Shown: positions 1-8,508 of the stretch, piece after piece
Layout: every line of letters begins with the position of its first letter
Position numbering within the stretch: position 1 is the stretch's first letter
From: CAVTLG01 sp963735495
GTDB taxonomy: Bacteria > Chloroflexota > Ktedonobacteria > Ktedonobacterales > Ktedonobacteraceae
Assembly (NCBI GenBank): GCA_963735495.1
Contig: CAVTLG010000014.1
Span: 620,001 to 684,000 of the forward strand
DNA length: 64,000 nucleotides
Reading direction: 5' to 3'
Made by a program: the position numbers and the translations under genes
Notes under the pieces: generated by a model
What the model was told of the DNA's origin: nothing
Database searches by the model: none
The model's input: the letters and a program-made list of their open reading frames with translations, nothing else

Positions 1-108
1 TGGCCGTTCCCACCTACGATAAGAGCATAGGTATACGCGCACAACTCTATATGCTTGCTCTACATAAGACGAATTTCCTCGATAGCGTATCAAAAAAATG
101 GGCTCTTC

Positions 109-515
109 GTCCATTCGGGGGAAATGGGGTAGGGGCGTGTCCTTGCGACCGCCCAATACCATTCAAATAGCGAGCATGACACGGCAGAGCGAGCGTCACA
201 GCAGAGGAGCGGCGGACGCGATAAATCGGGTCCGTACCGTTTTCCGGCAATGAATTGCAGGCCGCCTCTGGCCTCTTCTGGGGGCACGTTGCGGCGACAC
301 AACGCCCTTGAGAAAACCTCATCTGGCTGTCCATTGGCTCACCAGGCGACCGCTCGCACGCGATTTATCGCCTGTGAACGGTACGGACCCGATTTATCGC
401 GTCCGCTTCCCCGTGTCTGTCCTGCATCTCTCTCCGCAGTGACCATGGCTGCGTTTGTTTCTATTTCTCCTTCTCTGAACGGTATTGTGCGACCGCCCCG
501 GGGCGCACGCGAGGT
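109..515. repeat. Palindromic intergenic repeat, left portion
   Basis: This gene-free stretch is built from inverted repeats. A 29-bp perfect inverted repeat pairs 212-240 with 378-406. Bases 122-154 are identical to 30628-30660 (33 of 33), and the match extends left with one mismatch. Bases 489-515, continued at 2073-2096, match the right half of the 30.6 kb element. The two outer blocks (about 109-165 and 470-515) are inverted relative to each other. The region is therefore a compound MITE-like element into whose right arm the IS4-family element has jumped. No credible protein-coding gene was seen here; the short ORFs have no recognisable content. Confidence 0.75.
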
Positions 516-2072
516 CTGTCTTTTACCCACAACGTTCAAGTACAAAGAATGGTAGAATGAGAGGAGGGAAAGAAGAGAAAGAAAGAGGAAAGGCGAGAAA
601 AGATGGAATGGAGTGGAAGGGAAAGTGCAACGGAATGGGCAGTGATGACGTATGGATCGGTGCGGCTGGAAGATGAACGGCGAACGCAACGAGCCGTGAA
701 GATGGCAAGTGCACTGGCACGAGATCCGATGGGTTCATTGCCCAAACAATTGGGAGGGCAAGCAGCGACGAAAGCAGGGTACCGCTTCTTGGAGAGTGCG
801 AAGACGAGCTATGAACAACTGATGGAGCCACATGAGCAGCAGACGAAAGAGCGGATGCAGCAACGCAAGCGGGTCTTGCTGATCCAAGATATGACGGAAG
901 TGGATTATGCGCACCATCCCAAAACGAGTGGATTGGGCCCCATCGGCAATGGGAGCCATCAGGGCTACCTGCTGCAAACGGTGCTGGCGGTGGACCCGAG
1001 CAATAGGCAAGTGCTGGGCATAGCCACCCAGGAAGCGTTTTTGCGACAGCCCGCTCCAGCCGGAGAAACGAGTCACCAGCGAGGCAAGCGCAAACAGAAA
1101 GAAGCGGAGGTCTGGCAACGACAAGCACAGCAGATCGGGGAGGCACCAACAGGATGTGAATATATTCATGTGGGGGACCGAGGCAGTGATATCTTTGCGT
1201 TTTTGCGAGCGTGTCTCAAGCAGAACGGTGGCTTTGAGGTGCGCGTGCAGCATGATCGGAGAGTGGATCTGCGGGTGGATCAAGCCGAGACCCCGCTTTC
1301 CCCCGGAGCGCTTCGTCATGGAAAGAAGCGACCAGCCGGACAAGAGCCCACCCAGCATCTCTTCGAGGAGGTGAGAAGTTGGCCATCGATGGGGCAAGAC
1401 ACGATCCAGTTGGATGGCAATCACAAGCGCAAGCAACGAGCAGCCCACCTGAGCATCAGTTGGGGAACGCTCCGGCTCTGGCCTCCCGATGGGCCAGCAG
1501 GCAAAGGAGAGGTGCCACTGGTGGTCACCGTGGTCAGAACCTGGGAAGCCAACCCACCAGAAGGGCAAGAGGCGCTCGAATGGCTGCTGGTAACCTCGGT
1601 GGCAGTCCAGAACGAAGAGGACGCCTGGGAGCGGGTCGAATGGTATCGCATGCGCTGGATCGTGGAGGATTATCACCAATGTCTCAAAACGGGCTGTCAG
1701 ATTGAGGCACGTCAGGTGCAAACCTATGAGGGATTGCGCACCTTGTTGGGGTTTCTGGCTCCCTTAGCCGTGCGCCTCTTACAATTACGAGACGTGGCCC
1801 GCCAGGAGCCCGAGCGGCCTGCCCAGGAAGTCCTGCCAGCGGATGTGGTCAAAGTCGTGGCGCATCTGGCCCACGTTTCTGCTCAACGGTTGACCACGCA
1901 ACGATGCTGGCACCGCATCGCTCAGGCGGGTGGGTATTTGGGACGCAAGGGAGATGGAGAGCCAGGTTGGAAAACCCTTTGGAAAGGATGGTTATACATC
2001 CAAACTCTCATCGAAGGGGTTCACCTAGCCTCTCAACTCTCACTCGAATAGAAAATTGTGGGTAAAAGACAG
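516..2072 (+). mobile_element. Complete IS4-family insertion sequence, 1557 bp
   Basis: The ends are 17-bp perfect terminal inverted repeats, CTGTCTTTTACCCACAA at 516-532 and its complement at 2056-2072. They are bracketed by an 8-bp direct repeat, CGCGAGGT, at 508-515 and 2073-2080. The uninterrupted version of the target is present at 30664-30684, which proves the boundaries and shows the octamer is a target-site duplication. The element holds one transposase gene filling most of its length. The intact ORF and perfect ends suggest a recent and possibly still active insertion. It lies just downstream of the 3' end of the minus-strand defence operon and does not interrupt it. Confidence 0.93.
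603..2051 (+). CDS. IS4-family (Tn5/IS50-like) DDE transposase
   Basis: The 482-residue transposase carries out cut-and-paste movement of the surrounding element. The N-terminal 60 residues resemble the Tn5-type DNA-binding region (RLEDERRTQR, then a conserved TKAGYRF stretch). The catalytic core shows D96 in a QDMTEVDY context, D192 in HVGDRGSD and E355. E355 lies inside a perfect IS4 signature Y-x2-R-x3-E-x6-K (residues in YRMRWIVEDYHQCLK). Length is typical of the Tn5 branch. The ATG at 603 follows a long purine-rich leader (AGAGGAAAGG) that can serve as ribosome site. The stop at 2051 is 4 bp before the right inverted repeat. A 328-codon antisense ORF on the other strand is a shadow. Confidence 0.93.
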   Translation: MEWSGRESATEWAVMTYGSVRLEDERRTQRAVKMASALARDPMGSLPKQLGGQAATKAGYRFLESAKTSYEQLMEPHEQQTKERMQQRKRVLLIQDMTEVDYAHHPKTSGLGPIGNGSHQGYLLQTVLAVDPSNRQVLGIATQEAFLRQPAPAGETSHQRGKRKQKEAEVWQRQAQQIGEAPTGCEYIHVGDRGSDIFAFLRACLKQNGGFEVRVQHDRRVDLRVDQAETPLSPGALRHGKKRPAGQEPTQHLFEEVRSWPSMGQDTIQLDGNHKRKQRAAHLSISWGTLRLWPPDGPAGKGEVPLVVTVVRTWEANPPEGQEALEWLLVTSVAVQNEEDAWERVEWYRMRWIVEDYHQCLKTGCQIEARQVQTYEGLRTLLGFLAPLAVRLLQLRDVARQEPERPAQEVLPADVVKVVAHLAHVSAQRLTTQRCWHRIAQAGGYLGRKGDGEPGWKTLWKGWLYIQTLIEGVHLASQLSLE

Positions 2073-2115
2073 CGCGAGGTGACGCCCCTACCCCATCTAT
2101 TCCACCTGAATAGTT
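2073..2115. repeat. Palindromic intergenic repeat, right portion after the IS
   Basis: This is the right arm of the repeat interrupted by the insertion sequence. It starts with the second copy of the 8-bp target duplication, continues with ACGCCCCTACCCCAT as in the intact copy at 30679-30693, and ends in CCTGAATAGTTG. That end resembles the terminal CTGAATAGTTAC of the separate MITE-like element at 38101-38276, so the two repeat families may share an end sequence. Confidence 0.7.
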
Positions 2116-2145
2116 GCATACACTTGTGCTTTTAGCGCCATTGAG

Positions 2146-4224
2146 CTATACAACTGCCACTGTTTCGTCTGCCTCATCCTCAATGTCAACATGATTTAGG
2201 CACTGCTCGAACCATAATAGGCTGGCCTCTGCGGCAGCGAGATCAACATCGGCGGTTTGATTTCTGTGTGCAAACTTGTTACGGGCAGTTATAACAAACT
2301 TTTGATGGGTATCAAGGTTTGGCCCTGTGCCAAATATATCCTCAAACAATGTCATGTTATCGCTGATAATACTGAAGAGATTGCTGTACAGGCAAAACCC
2401 TAGCTTCGCTTGTAAGGATTCGTGGTGGCCCTTGGTAAATGGTTGACTTGTTTCTTGTTTGGCGATATGTGAGGCGACACTTTTTCGGATACCGGGCGAA
2501 ACCAGATTGTCCCATGCACTGTCACCTCGCGCTTCTGTTAAACGCTGCGCCACTATTTTGCGCAATTGTATTTCTAGTGCACTTATGCGCTTCTCTAATA
2601 TACCGGCAGGAGCAGTAGCCCATACCTGTTTGTCTTCGGTGAGGGATGAGAGGAACTGATTGATGGCACTGGCAAGCATCTCTCTGCGGTGGCGCACAAA
2701 GTCTTCGAACTGATCAATCTCCCAGAGGTTGGTTTGCAGGGGGATATATTGCTCATTGAGGCGTTGCTGATCGATCAAAGGTAGATAGCCAGCGGGAGGA
2801 CGATTAGCGGCACTTCGGCTCAGTGGATCGGTGAGGAATACCAGGTTAGCAACCTGGTCGGTGATTTTACTATCCTTACGCAGATCATAGTGTTGACCGA
2901 GCAGCGATTTAGGGAAAATGTGGTGCAAATAGTAATCCTGTGGAGCATTGCCAATGACCAGACCATTAAACCAGTCTTGCGCTTTGGCTTGACGCGCCAG
3001 TACATAGGCCATGAGCATGTAAGGGGAATTTTTGCGTTGATCTTGCAGCTCTTGTTCTGTAATCGAACGACGATGACCAACTGCGTTTTCGATGTTCTGA
3101 ATCATGGCTTGCACAGGCTGCTCGTTTGATAATGCGGCTATATCCTGGTCCATCGCCGTTTCGGATGAAGAACTATAGCGGGTCCAGATCAGCGCCATGT
3201 AGACCCAGCGCTGCAAATCCCTTGCTTGTATGGCGGTCATATGATCCCCATAACGGTCGAAAAAAGCCACGAGGGGCATTAAAATATTGTGGGTGGGCAG
3301 CATTTCGAGGTGATCAATCAAGCAATTGTTCACCAGGAAAGAGACCACACGATCTAACGCTTTTTTTGCTCGTTCCCAGGCTACTTCGATATCCTCAACT
3401 TTTACTGCTGGTTGATTGCTACGAAAAACCCGCGAGAAGTGGCTCTGCCCGGTTAATAATACCACGATGGCGCGTAGTAGCAGGCCATGGTCAAGTTCCA
3501 GACCCCAACTGCGTGTTTTGAACTCGTTTTGATACTCCTCAAACTTATTTGTTACTCCATGCCATGAGCTAGATACTTGCGCAAGAGCGAGGTCAGCATT
3601 GCCAAGTTTTGTGCCGCCAGAATTGGTACGCACGAAGATATGCGTTACTTCCGCGTAGCTGAGATGGACAAGCACATTGATATAATATGGATACTTCTTG
3701 ATGTTATCGAGGCGATTTAAGCGTTCGAGGACAACTTTGGTTTCTGGTGTTTTAAAGTCCAGGCCAAGCTCTAGCAGTACTGACGTTGCCCCTTCTTTAA
3801 AGAATCTGGTTAATGATATCCAATTGTTCTGGATGGTATGCCGGATGCCTGCAACCTCAAATTTCTCGGTAAAGATGTTGAAGACAATGTCGATTGATTT
3901 CGCCCCATTGTGATCTGCAAAAGATTTGCCAAGCATAATAGCGGCTAACGATGTCAGGCGTTGCTGGCCATCAAGCAGCAGACGTGGACTATGATGGATC
4001 GCTTGCACCCCTTGCAGACTGGTTTGACGGGTGCCTGAAGGTAATTCGTTCGTTTCCCATACCAGCAATTGACCACTTGGATACTGGTGATAGAGCGAGT
4101 CAAACAGGTCACGAACCTGCACTGATTTCCATACATATCTGCGTTGCATCTCGGGCAACAAGAGTTTGCCTTCTTGAATATCCATGACCAACGATTCGAC
4201 CGTTTGATTAAGTGTTTGTATCAC
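2146..4224 (-). CDS. GmrSD-type DUF262/HNH nuclease with C-terminal HEPN-like domain
   Basis: The 692-residue protein is likely a restriction effector. The N-terminal DUF262 (ParB-like nucleotide-dependent) domain has the diagnostic DGQQR motif at 85-89 and an early PEMQRRYVW segment. The middle is helical. A DUF1524-type HNH nuclease follows, with HHIFP at 434-438 and partner asparagines in VANLVFL and AANRP (about 460-474). Ordinary GmrSD proteins end near there. This one adds about 150 residues ending in TARNKFAHRNQ, where R648-x4-H653 fits the RNase signature of HEPN/Swt1-like domains. It is the last gene of a three-gene minus-strand operon, 58 bp after the methylase. The role in anti-phage defence and the RNase activity are inferred from motifs only. 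Confidence 0.85.
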   Translation of the reverse strand: MIQTLNQTVESLVMDIQEGKLLLPEMQRRYVWKSVQVRDLFDSLYHQYPSGQLLVWETNELPSGTRQTSLQGVQAIHHSPRLLLDGQQRLTSLAAIMLGKSFADHNGAKSIDIVFNIFTEKFEVAGIRHTIQNNWISLTRFFKEGATSVLLELGLDFKTPETKVVLERLNRLDNIKKYPYYINVLVHLSYAEVTHIFVRTNSGGTKLGNADLALAQVSSSWHGVTNKFEEYQNEFKTRSWGLELDHGLLLRAIVVLLTGQSHFSRVFRSNQPAVKVEDIEVAWERAKKALDRVVSFLVNNCLIDHLEMLPTHNILMPLVAFFDRYGDHMTAIQARDLQRWVYMALIWTRYSSSSETAMDQDIAALSNEQPVQAMIQNIENAVGHRRSITEQELQDQRKNSPYMLMAYVLARQAKAQDWFNGLVIGNAPQDYYLHHIFPKSLLGQHYDLRKDSKITDQVANLVFLTDPLSRSAANRPPAGYLPLIDQQRLNEQYIPLQTNLWEIDQFEDFVRHRREMLASAINQFLSSLTEDKQVWATAPAGILEKRISALEIQLRKIVAQRLTEARGDSAWDNLVSPGIRKSVASHIAKQETSQPFTKGHHESLQAKLGFCLYSNLFSIISDNMTLFEDIFGTGPNLDTHQKFVITARNKFAHRNQTADVDLAAAEASLLWFEQCLNHVDIEDEADETVAVV

Positions 4225-4282
4225 CTGTAACTCCTTATCTACTTAGTAACTACCCATACACTTATATAAACGAATAGAGCAA

Positions 4283-7200
4283 CTAAAACAAGTTCTCCTG
4301 GTAAGCGATTATGTCGCCTTCAGGACCTCTGGTTGGTGGCTCTACATGGCTATCCTTTGAAGTTTTCTTGCCTTTGCCCTTTGTGCCCTTTTTATCAAAC
4401 AGCCCGGCCCGCACCTCCTCCTCGTGTCGCTGGTGATTGAGCAACAGCAGCCGATCCAGCACTTCGCGCCGCGCCGCCTCGCTGATCGTGTAGCGCAACC
4501 CCTGTTTGGTCTCGTGGAAGCCATGCTCTAGCTTGAGATCGTCCCAGCCATAGGCGCGGGCTACTGCTTCGTCCATCTCTGTGTGCAGATCGCGCAGGTG
4601 GACGATGTCGTGAGAGTGCTCCTGGGGATTGTGGAAGCGGTTGTAGGTTTTGGTGAGTCCCTCCTGGCGGGTGAGCATGATGGATTGGCGATGGGTGTAG
4701 TAGCGTTCGCCAATGCCTTCAAGATTATCTATATTAGGAGGAAAAGGGAAGGTTTCAAAGCAATCAGATGGAGTGTATCGTTGATCGTTTCTTAAACTTG
4801 AACCGTTAGCTCTTGCCCAAGCCTCATGAAAGGTGCACTGTATAAGTGCAAAGTCCGCATTTGATTCAGTAGCAATCACACATGTTGCTTCTGAGTATAC
4901 AATTCCTGTCGGTTCCCATGCACAAGCCATGTATTTTGACACTCTGGCTATGACTAACACCCGCTTCATATCCGTAATTGTGGAGTAAAGAGCTTGCCCT
5001 TTTCTACGAAATTGCCACCAGAAAAGCGCACTATTCCTTGCAGATACGTCTTTTTGGGTGGCAAGGCGATCCCTTTCTGGCTTGACTTTCTCCCTTACAA
5101 TTCTCATACAATCTGTGTAAGTCTGCGCATTTTCAAGAGGCCAATCATGAAAATTGATTACCCAACGGCTAGGAGATTGATCTGGGCGAGAGTTTAAATC
5201 TTCACCATTGAGATATGGAAAGAGCACATCTTTGTTACGTGAATCTTTGGTAATGAGATCTTGTGCTTTATCTGGTTCCAGAATAAATCCTTTACCAAGG
5301 ACAATAGGACCCTGAAATGATTTCTCTGAGTTCTCATTAAGCGTATACGGCATACCTTGCGCTTTTCCAGGAGAGGTTAGAAAAGATGTAATGCTCTTAA
5401 CCACTGTGTCATTAAGTATATAAGTGTTTTCCCATGCTCCATTGCGAAGCCAGATATGTGCTACCTCTAAGCCCGCTTCTCCCGGCCATTTACGACTTGG
5501 TATTGCTCGTGGAATGCTCCAACCAGAAGCGGTAATCTGATCAAGTCCAACCTCACGCGTATCCCCCTGAGCAATCGTATTCGTTGCCAGCAGAGCGCTC
5601 ATCCCCTCAGATCTCACCATCCCAGCCGCACGCAAGAAGAAATATGCGCACAAATCAGCACTACCACGTGTGCCATGTGCCAGATGCTCTACTAAATAAT
5701 CTCGATAATCCGTGCCTAGCACGCCTGTAATCTTCTGACCACCCTGAAACGGTGGATTTCCCACGATTGCCGCAAAGCCCGCATCATCCCCCTTGCCCAC
5801 AAACACCTCCGGGAACTCCAGCGGCCAGTGGAACGGACGCCTGCCCTTGAGTAGCTCATCCACCTCGGCGCGCATCTTTACAAACGCCGCATTTTTCGCC
5901 GCCCAACCCTCCTCCGTCTGCCGCTGCTGCAATGCCTCATCATACGCCTTCGCCAGCACCATATAGTCCATACCCAGCGTATCCTGCAAATTATCGCGCC
6001 GCTTCGGCTCGCTCAGGGCAATACCGATCAGCAGATCAGCGCCCAAGCGCGTGATCTCCAACGCCTGCTCCGCCTCTTTGAGCAAGCGTTCCTTCTCCTG
6101 GATCACCGTGATATCGAAATCGGCCAGCGTGGCAATCTGGCGGCGCTTCTTAATCACCGTGGGTAGCACGTAGTCCATGGCGTAGCGGATCTGCGACATC
6201 TGCGTGATCGTGCCAGACTTTGCCTCCAGCGAGCCGTTATGCAACTGGCGCTCGTCGGCTCCCAGCAGCGAGTCGCCACTGCGCAGGTTGTGATCCAGAA
6301 AAGTGAAGGGCTTCTGCTTCGCCAGCGTGATCAGCCACAGCGAGAGCTTCGCCATCTCGACCGCCATGGGGTTTTTGTCCACGCCGTAGAGGCAGCGCTC
6401 ACTGATCAGCCGACGCGCCAGGGCTAGCCGCTCTTCCGTATCGAAGGGCAGCAGTTCCTCCGATGGTCGGCCCCGCGAGGGTTGTCCGGTGGGAGTGATC
6501 TGCGGTCGGGGCGCGTAGTCGTTCTGCTCGCGTTCCGCGTTGAGTGCGCGTTCGGCATCCTCCCACGCCTGCACCAGCTTCTCCGACAGGTAGCGGCAGG
6601 ACTGCACCAGGAACGCGCCCGATCCCATCGCCATATCACAGATCTTCAGATCGAGGATCTCAGCAGCGGAGCGCAGTTGCCATTGCTCTTGCGCCCAGCC
6701 CTCGGCAGGTCCAACGTAGACCAGCGGGTCCAGCGCGTGCAGCACAATTGGCTCGGTCAGGCTGCGCGGCGTGTAGTGCGTACCCGTTGAGCGTCGGTCG
6801 CTGCCCTTCGTCACATAGACCGAGCCAGGCGTCACCAGCAGGAAGTTGCCAAAGGTATCTTTGCGTAGCAGGCCAGCAAAGGGTAGGATACGCTCAAAAA
6901 GGCTCTGCTGGTTATCACACGCGCCCATCAAGCGGCTGCGCTGCTCTTGCTTCTGCAACGTCTGTGCCAGACTCTTCTGCAAACTGGCCGCTTTGCGCCC
7001 AGTGCGCTCCTCCAAGAACTTCAACAACTCCGCCTCACCCTTGCTGGCCTGTTGCTCAAGCTCCTGCAACGTGGCCTCTGGCTCGCTATCGCTGGTGCCG
7101 ACCAGACCCAGAATAGCCGTGTCGGCGCGTCTGGCTGTATGGTCAAGCAGGCCCTCATAGACGTGTCCAATTTGTTCGATATCCAGGCCACGGAAGGAGA

Positions 7201-8470
7201 GGCGGCGTGGCTCAACACTGCCACCAACGTGAATTTGCAGGTATTGCAAGGAGCTGAGCAGGTGCAGGACCGTGCGGTTGTCGATGCGCAGAGGTTCGGC
7301 GGGCGTATCGCGCCAGGAGGTGCCTGCCGGGCGACCCTCCAGAAAAGGGAAACGGTCGGGATCGAAGAGGCGTCCACCGTAGGCGGGCAGGCGCAGATCG
7401 ACATGCTCAACGCCACCATAGACGACGCGGAAGATGGCGAGCAGGCGGCTCCAGGCGTCACAGCGCAGCCCCATCACATCCTCGCCCTGCTGATCAGCCT
7501 GCTCGCGCAGTTGCTTATGCAGGGTGGAGACGGCGTAGTATTGATCGTAGAACGCATCGCCGAGCAGCAACATATCGCGCTCCTCGGCTGAGAGCAGGAA
7601 GACGAGGCGCATCATCACCGTCAGGGCCGCCTCGTACAGCTCTTTCTCGTCGATGCCAGCTAGCAGCGTGCGCTGTTTCTCTTTGTCCAGGCGATCCAAC
7701 GTCTGCACTAGCGTCTCGACGGCGCGTCGCACCTGGTTGCCGAGCTGATCGGTTACTTCTTGCTGCTTGAGCGCGCTCTTCGTCAGGAGCGCCTCCAGCT
7801 TCTCGTCTTCGGGCACGTTGAAGAAGCGTTCCATGCCGAGCAGGCTGCGAAAGGCTTGCAGCGTGAGCGGCTCGTCGGCCCACAGCGAGGCGTCCCAGGT
7901 GTAGTAGCCGGTGGTCTCGTTGGCGGGCGCATCAATGAGCATCCACTGGCGACCGTTGCTGACCAGTCCCAGGCGCACGCCGCTATTGCGCAGCAGTTCC
8001 ATCATGCGCGTGGCGGGTGAGGCTTTCCAATGCTTGTCGGGCAGCACCTTCGACAGATCTTGCCGGTGCGGATAGAGCTGGATGAGCAGGCGCGGCTGCG
8101 GATCATAGGGCGAACGGATCACCACCAACGGGCGCAGCGTTTCACCGTGTTCTTTGGCCTCGTAGCGCAGATCTGGCGGGAGATGCTGGCCCTCCAGGAT
8201 CACGTCGGGGCGCATAGCCAGCACCTCCTGGAGCACGAAGCGCAGCCACTGCGTATGAATAGCCGCTTCTGGTCGATTGCCTTCCTGATTGTCCGCCCAC
8301 TCCTCATAGGCGAGGCGCACCCGGTGGCGTACCTCGCTCTCATCCTCGTCCAGATCCAGGCCCTGAGGAAAGCTCTCAAGCAGCACCGGCATGCTCAGAA
8401 AGGGACCTGAAATCTCGATCAACGCGAGCCATTCCGCGTGCTTTCGTGCAACAATCCGATCAGTTGACAT
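4283..8470 (-). CDS. DrmMI-like Eco57I-type N6-adenine DNA methyltransferase
   Basis: This very large (1395 residues) class gamma-like adenine methylase would modify self DNA in a restriction or DISARM-like system. About 600 N-terminal residues precede the catalytic core and probably read DNA sequence or contact partners. SAM motif I (DMAMGSGAFL) is near residues 610-619. The catalytic NPPF motif (IGNPPFQGG) is near 901-904, followed by a target-recognition half rich in aromatic residues. The C terminus is lysine-rich. The ATG at 8470 lies 38 bp after the helicase stop, so the genes are likely co-transcribed. PglX of BREX and type IIG enzymes share this fold, but no PD-(D/E)xK nuclease head was recognised. 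DrmMI is my best family match, from memory of the family layout and adjacency to a DrmD-like helicase. Confidence 0.82.
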   Translation of the reverse strand: MSTDRIVARKHAEWLALIEISGPFLSMPVLLESFPQGLDLDEDESEVRHRVRLAYEEWADNQEGNRPEAAIHTQWLRFVLQEVLAMRPDVILEGQHLPPDLRYEAKEHGETLRPLVVIRSPYDPQPRLLIQLYPHRQDLSKVLPDKHWKASPATRMMELLRNSGVRLGLVSNGRQWMLIDAPANETTGYYTWDASLWADEPLTLQAFRSLLGMERFFNVPEDEKLEALLTKSALKQQEVTDQLGNQVRRAVETLVQTLDRLDKEKQRTLLAGIDEKELYEAALTVMMRLVFLLSAEERDMLLLGDAFYDQYYAVSTLHKQLREQADQQGEDVMGLRCDAWSRLLAIFRVVYGGVEHVDLRLPAYGGRLFDPDRFPFLEGRPAGTSWRDTPAEPLRIDNRTVLHLLSSLQYLQIHVGGSVEPRRLSFRGLDIEQIGHVYEGLLDHTARRADTAILGLVGTSDSEPEATLQELEQQASKGEAELLKFLEERTGRKAASLQKSLAQTLQKQEQRSRLMGACDNQQSLFERILPFAGLLRKDTFGNFLLVTPGSVYVTKGSDRRSTGTHYTPRSLTEPIVLHALDPLVYVGPAEGWAQEQWQLRSAAEILDLKICDMAMGSGAFLVQSCRYLSEKLVQAWEDAERALNAEREQNDYAPRPQITPTGQPSRGRPSEELLPFDTEERLALARRLISERCLYGVDKNPMAVEMAKLSLWLITLAKQKPFTFLDHNLRSGDSLLGADERQLHNGSLEAKSGTITQMSQIRYAMDYVLPTVIKKRRQIATLADFDITVIQEKERLLKEAEQALEITRLGADLLIGIALSEPKRRDNLQDTLGMDYMVLAKAYDEALQQRQTEEGWAAKNAAFVKMRAEVDELLKGRRPFHWPLEFPEVFVGKGDDAGFAAIVGNPPFQGGQKITGVLGTDYRDYLVEHLAHGTRGSADLCAYFFLRAAGMVRSEGMSALLATNTIAQGDTREVGLDQITASGWSIPRAIPSRKWPGEAGLEVAHIWLRNGAWENTYILNDTVVKSITSFLTSPGKAQGMPYTLNENSEKSFQGPIVLGKGFILEPDKAQDLITKDSRNKDVLFPYLNGEDLNSRPDQSPSRWVINFHDWPLENAQTYTDCMRIVREKVKPERDRLATQKDVSARNSALFWWQFRRKGQALYSTITDMKRVLVIARVSKYMACAWEPTGIVYSEATCVIATESNADFALIQCTFHEAWARANGSSLRNDQRYTPSDCFETFPFPPNIDNLEGIGERYYTHRQSIMLTRQEGLTKTYNRFHNPQEHSHDIVHLRDLHTEMDEAVARAYGWDDLKLEHGFHETKQGLRYTISEAARREVLDRLLLLNHQRHEEEVRAGLFDKKGTKGKGKKTSKDSHVEPPTRGPEGDIIAYQENLF

Positions 8471-8508
8471 CCGTCTCTCTCATCCTTTCACTGTGGTCGG
8501 GGGAGTTG

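Noticed and set aside
735..1721. 328-codon minus-strand ORF inside the transposase gene
   Set aside because: It is fully antisense to a transposase with intact catalytic motifs, and its product is Leu/Pro/His-rich without a domain.
6947..7591. 214-codon plus-strand ORF inside the methylase gene
   Set aside because: Antisense shadow of the methylase; composition reflects codon bias only.
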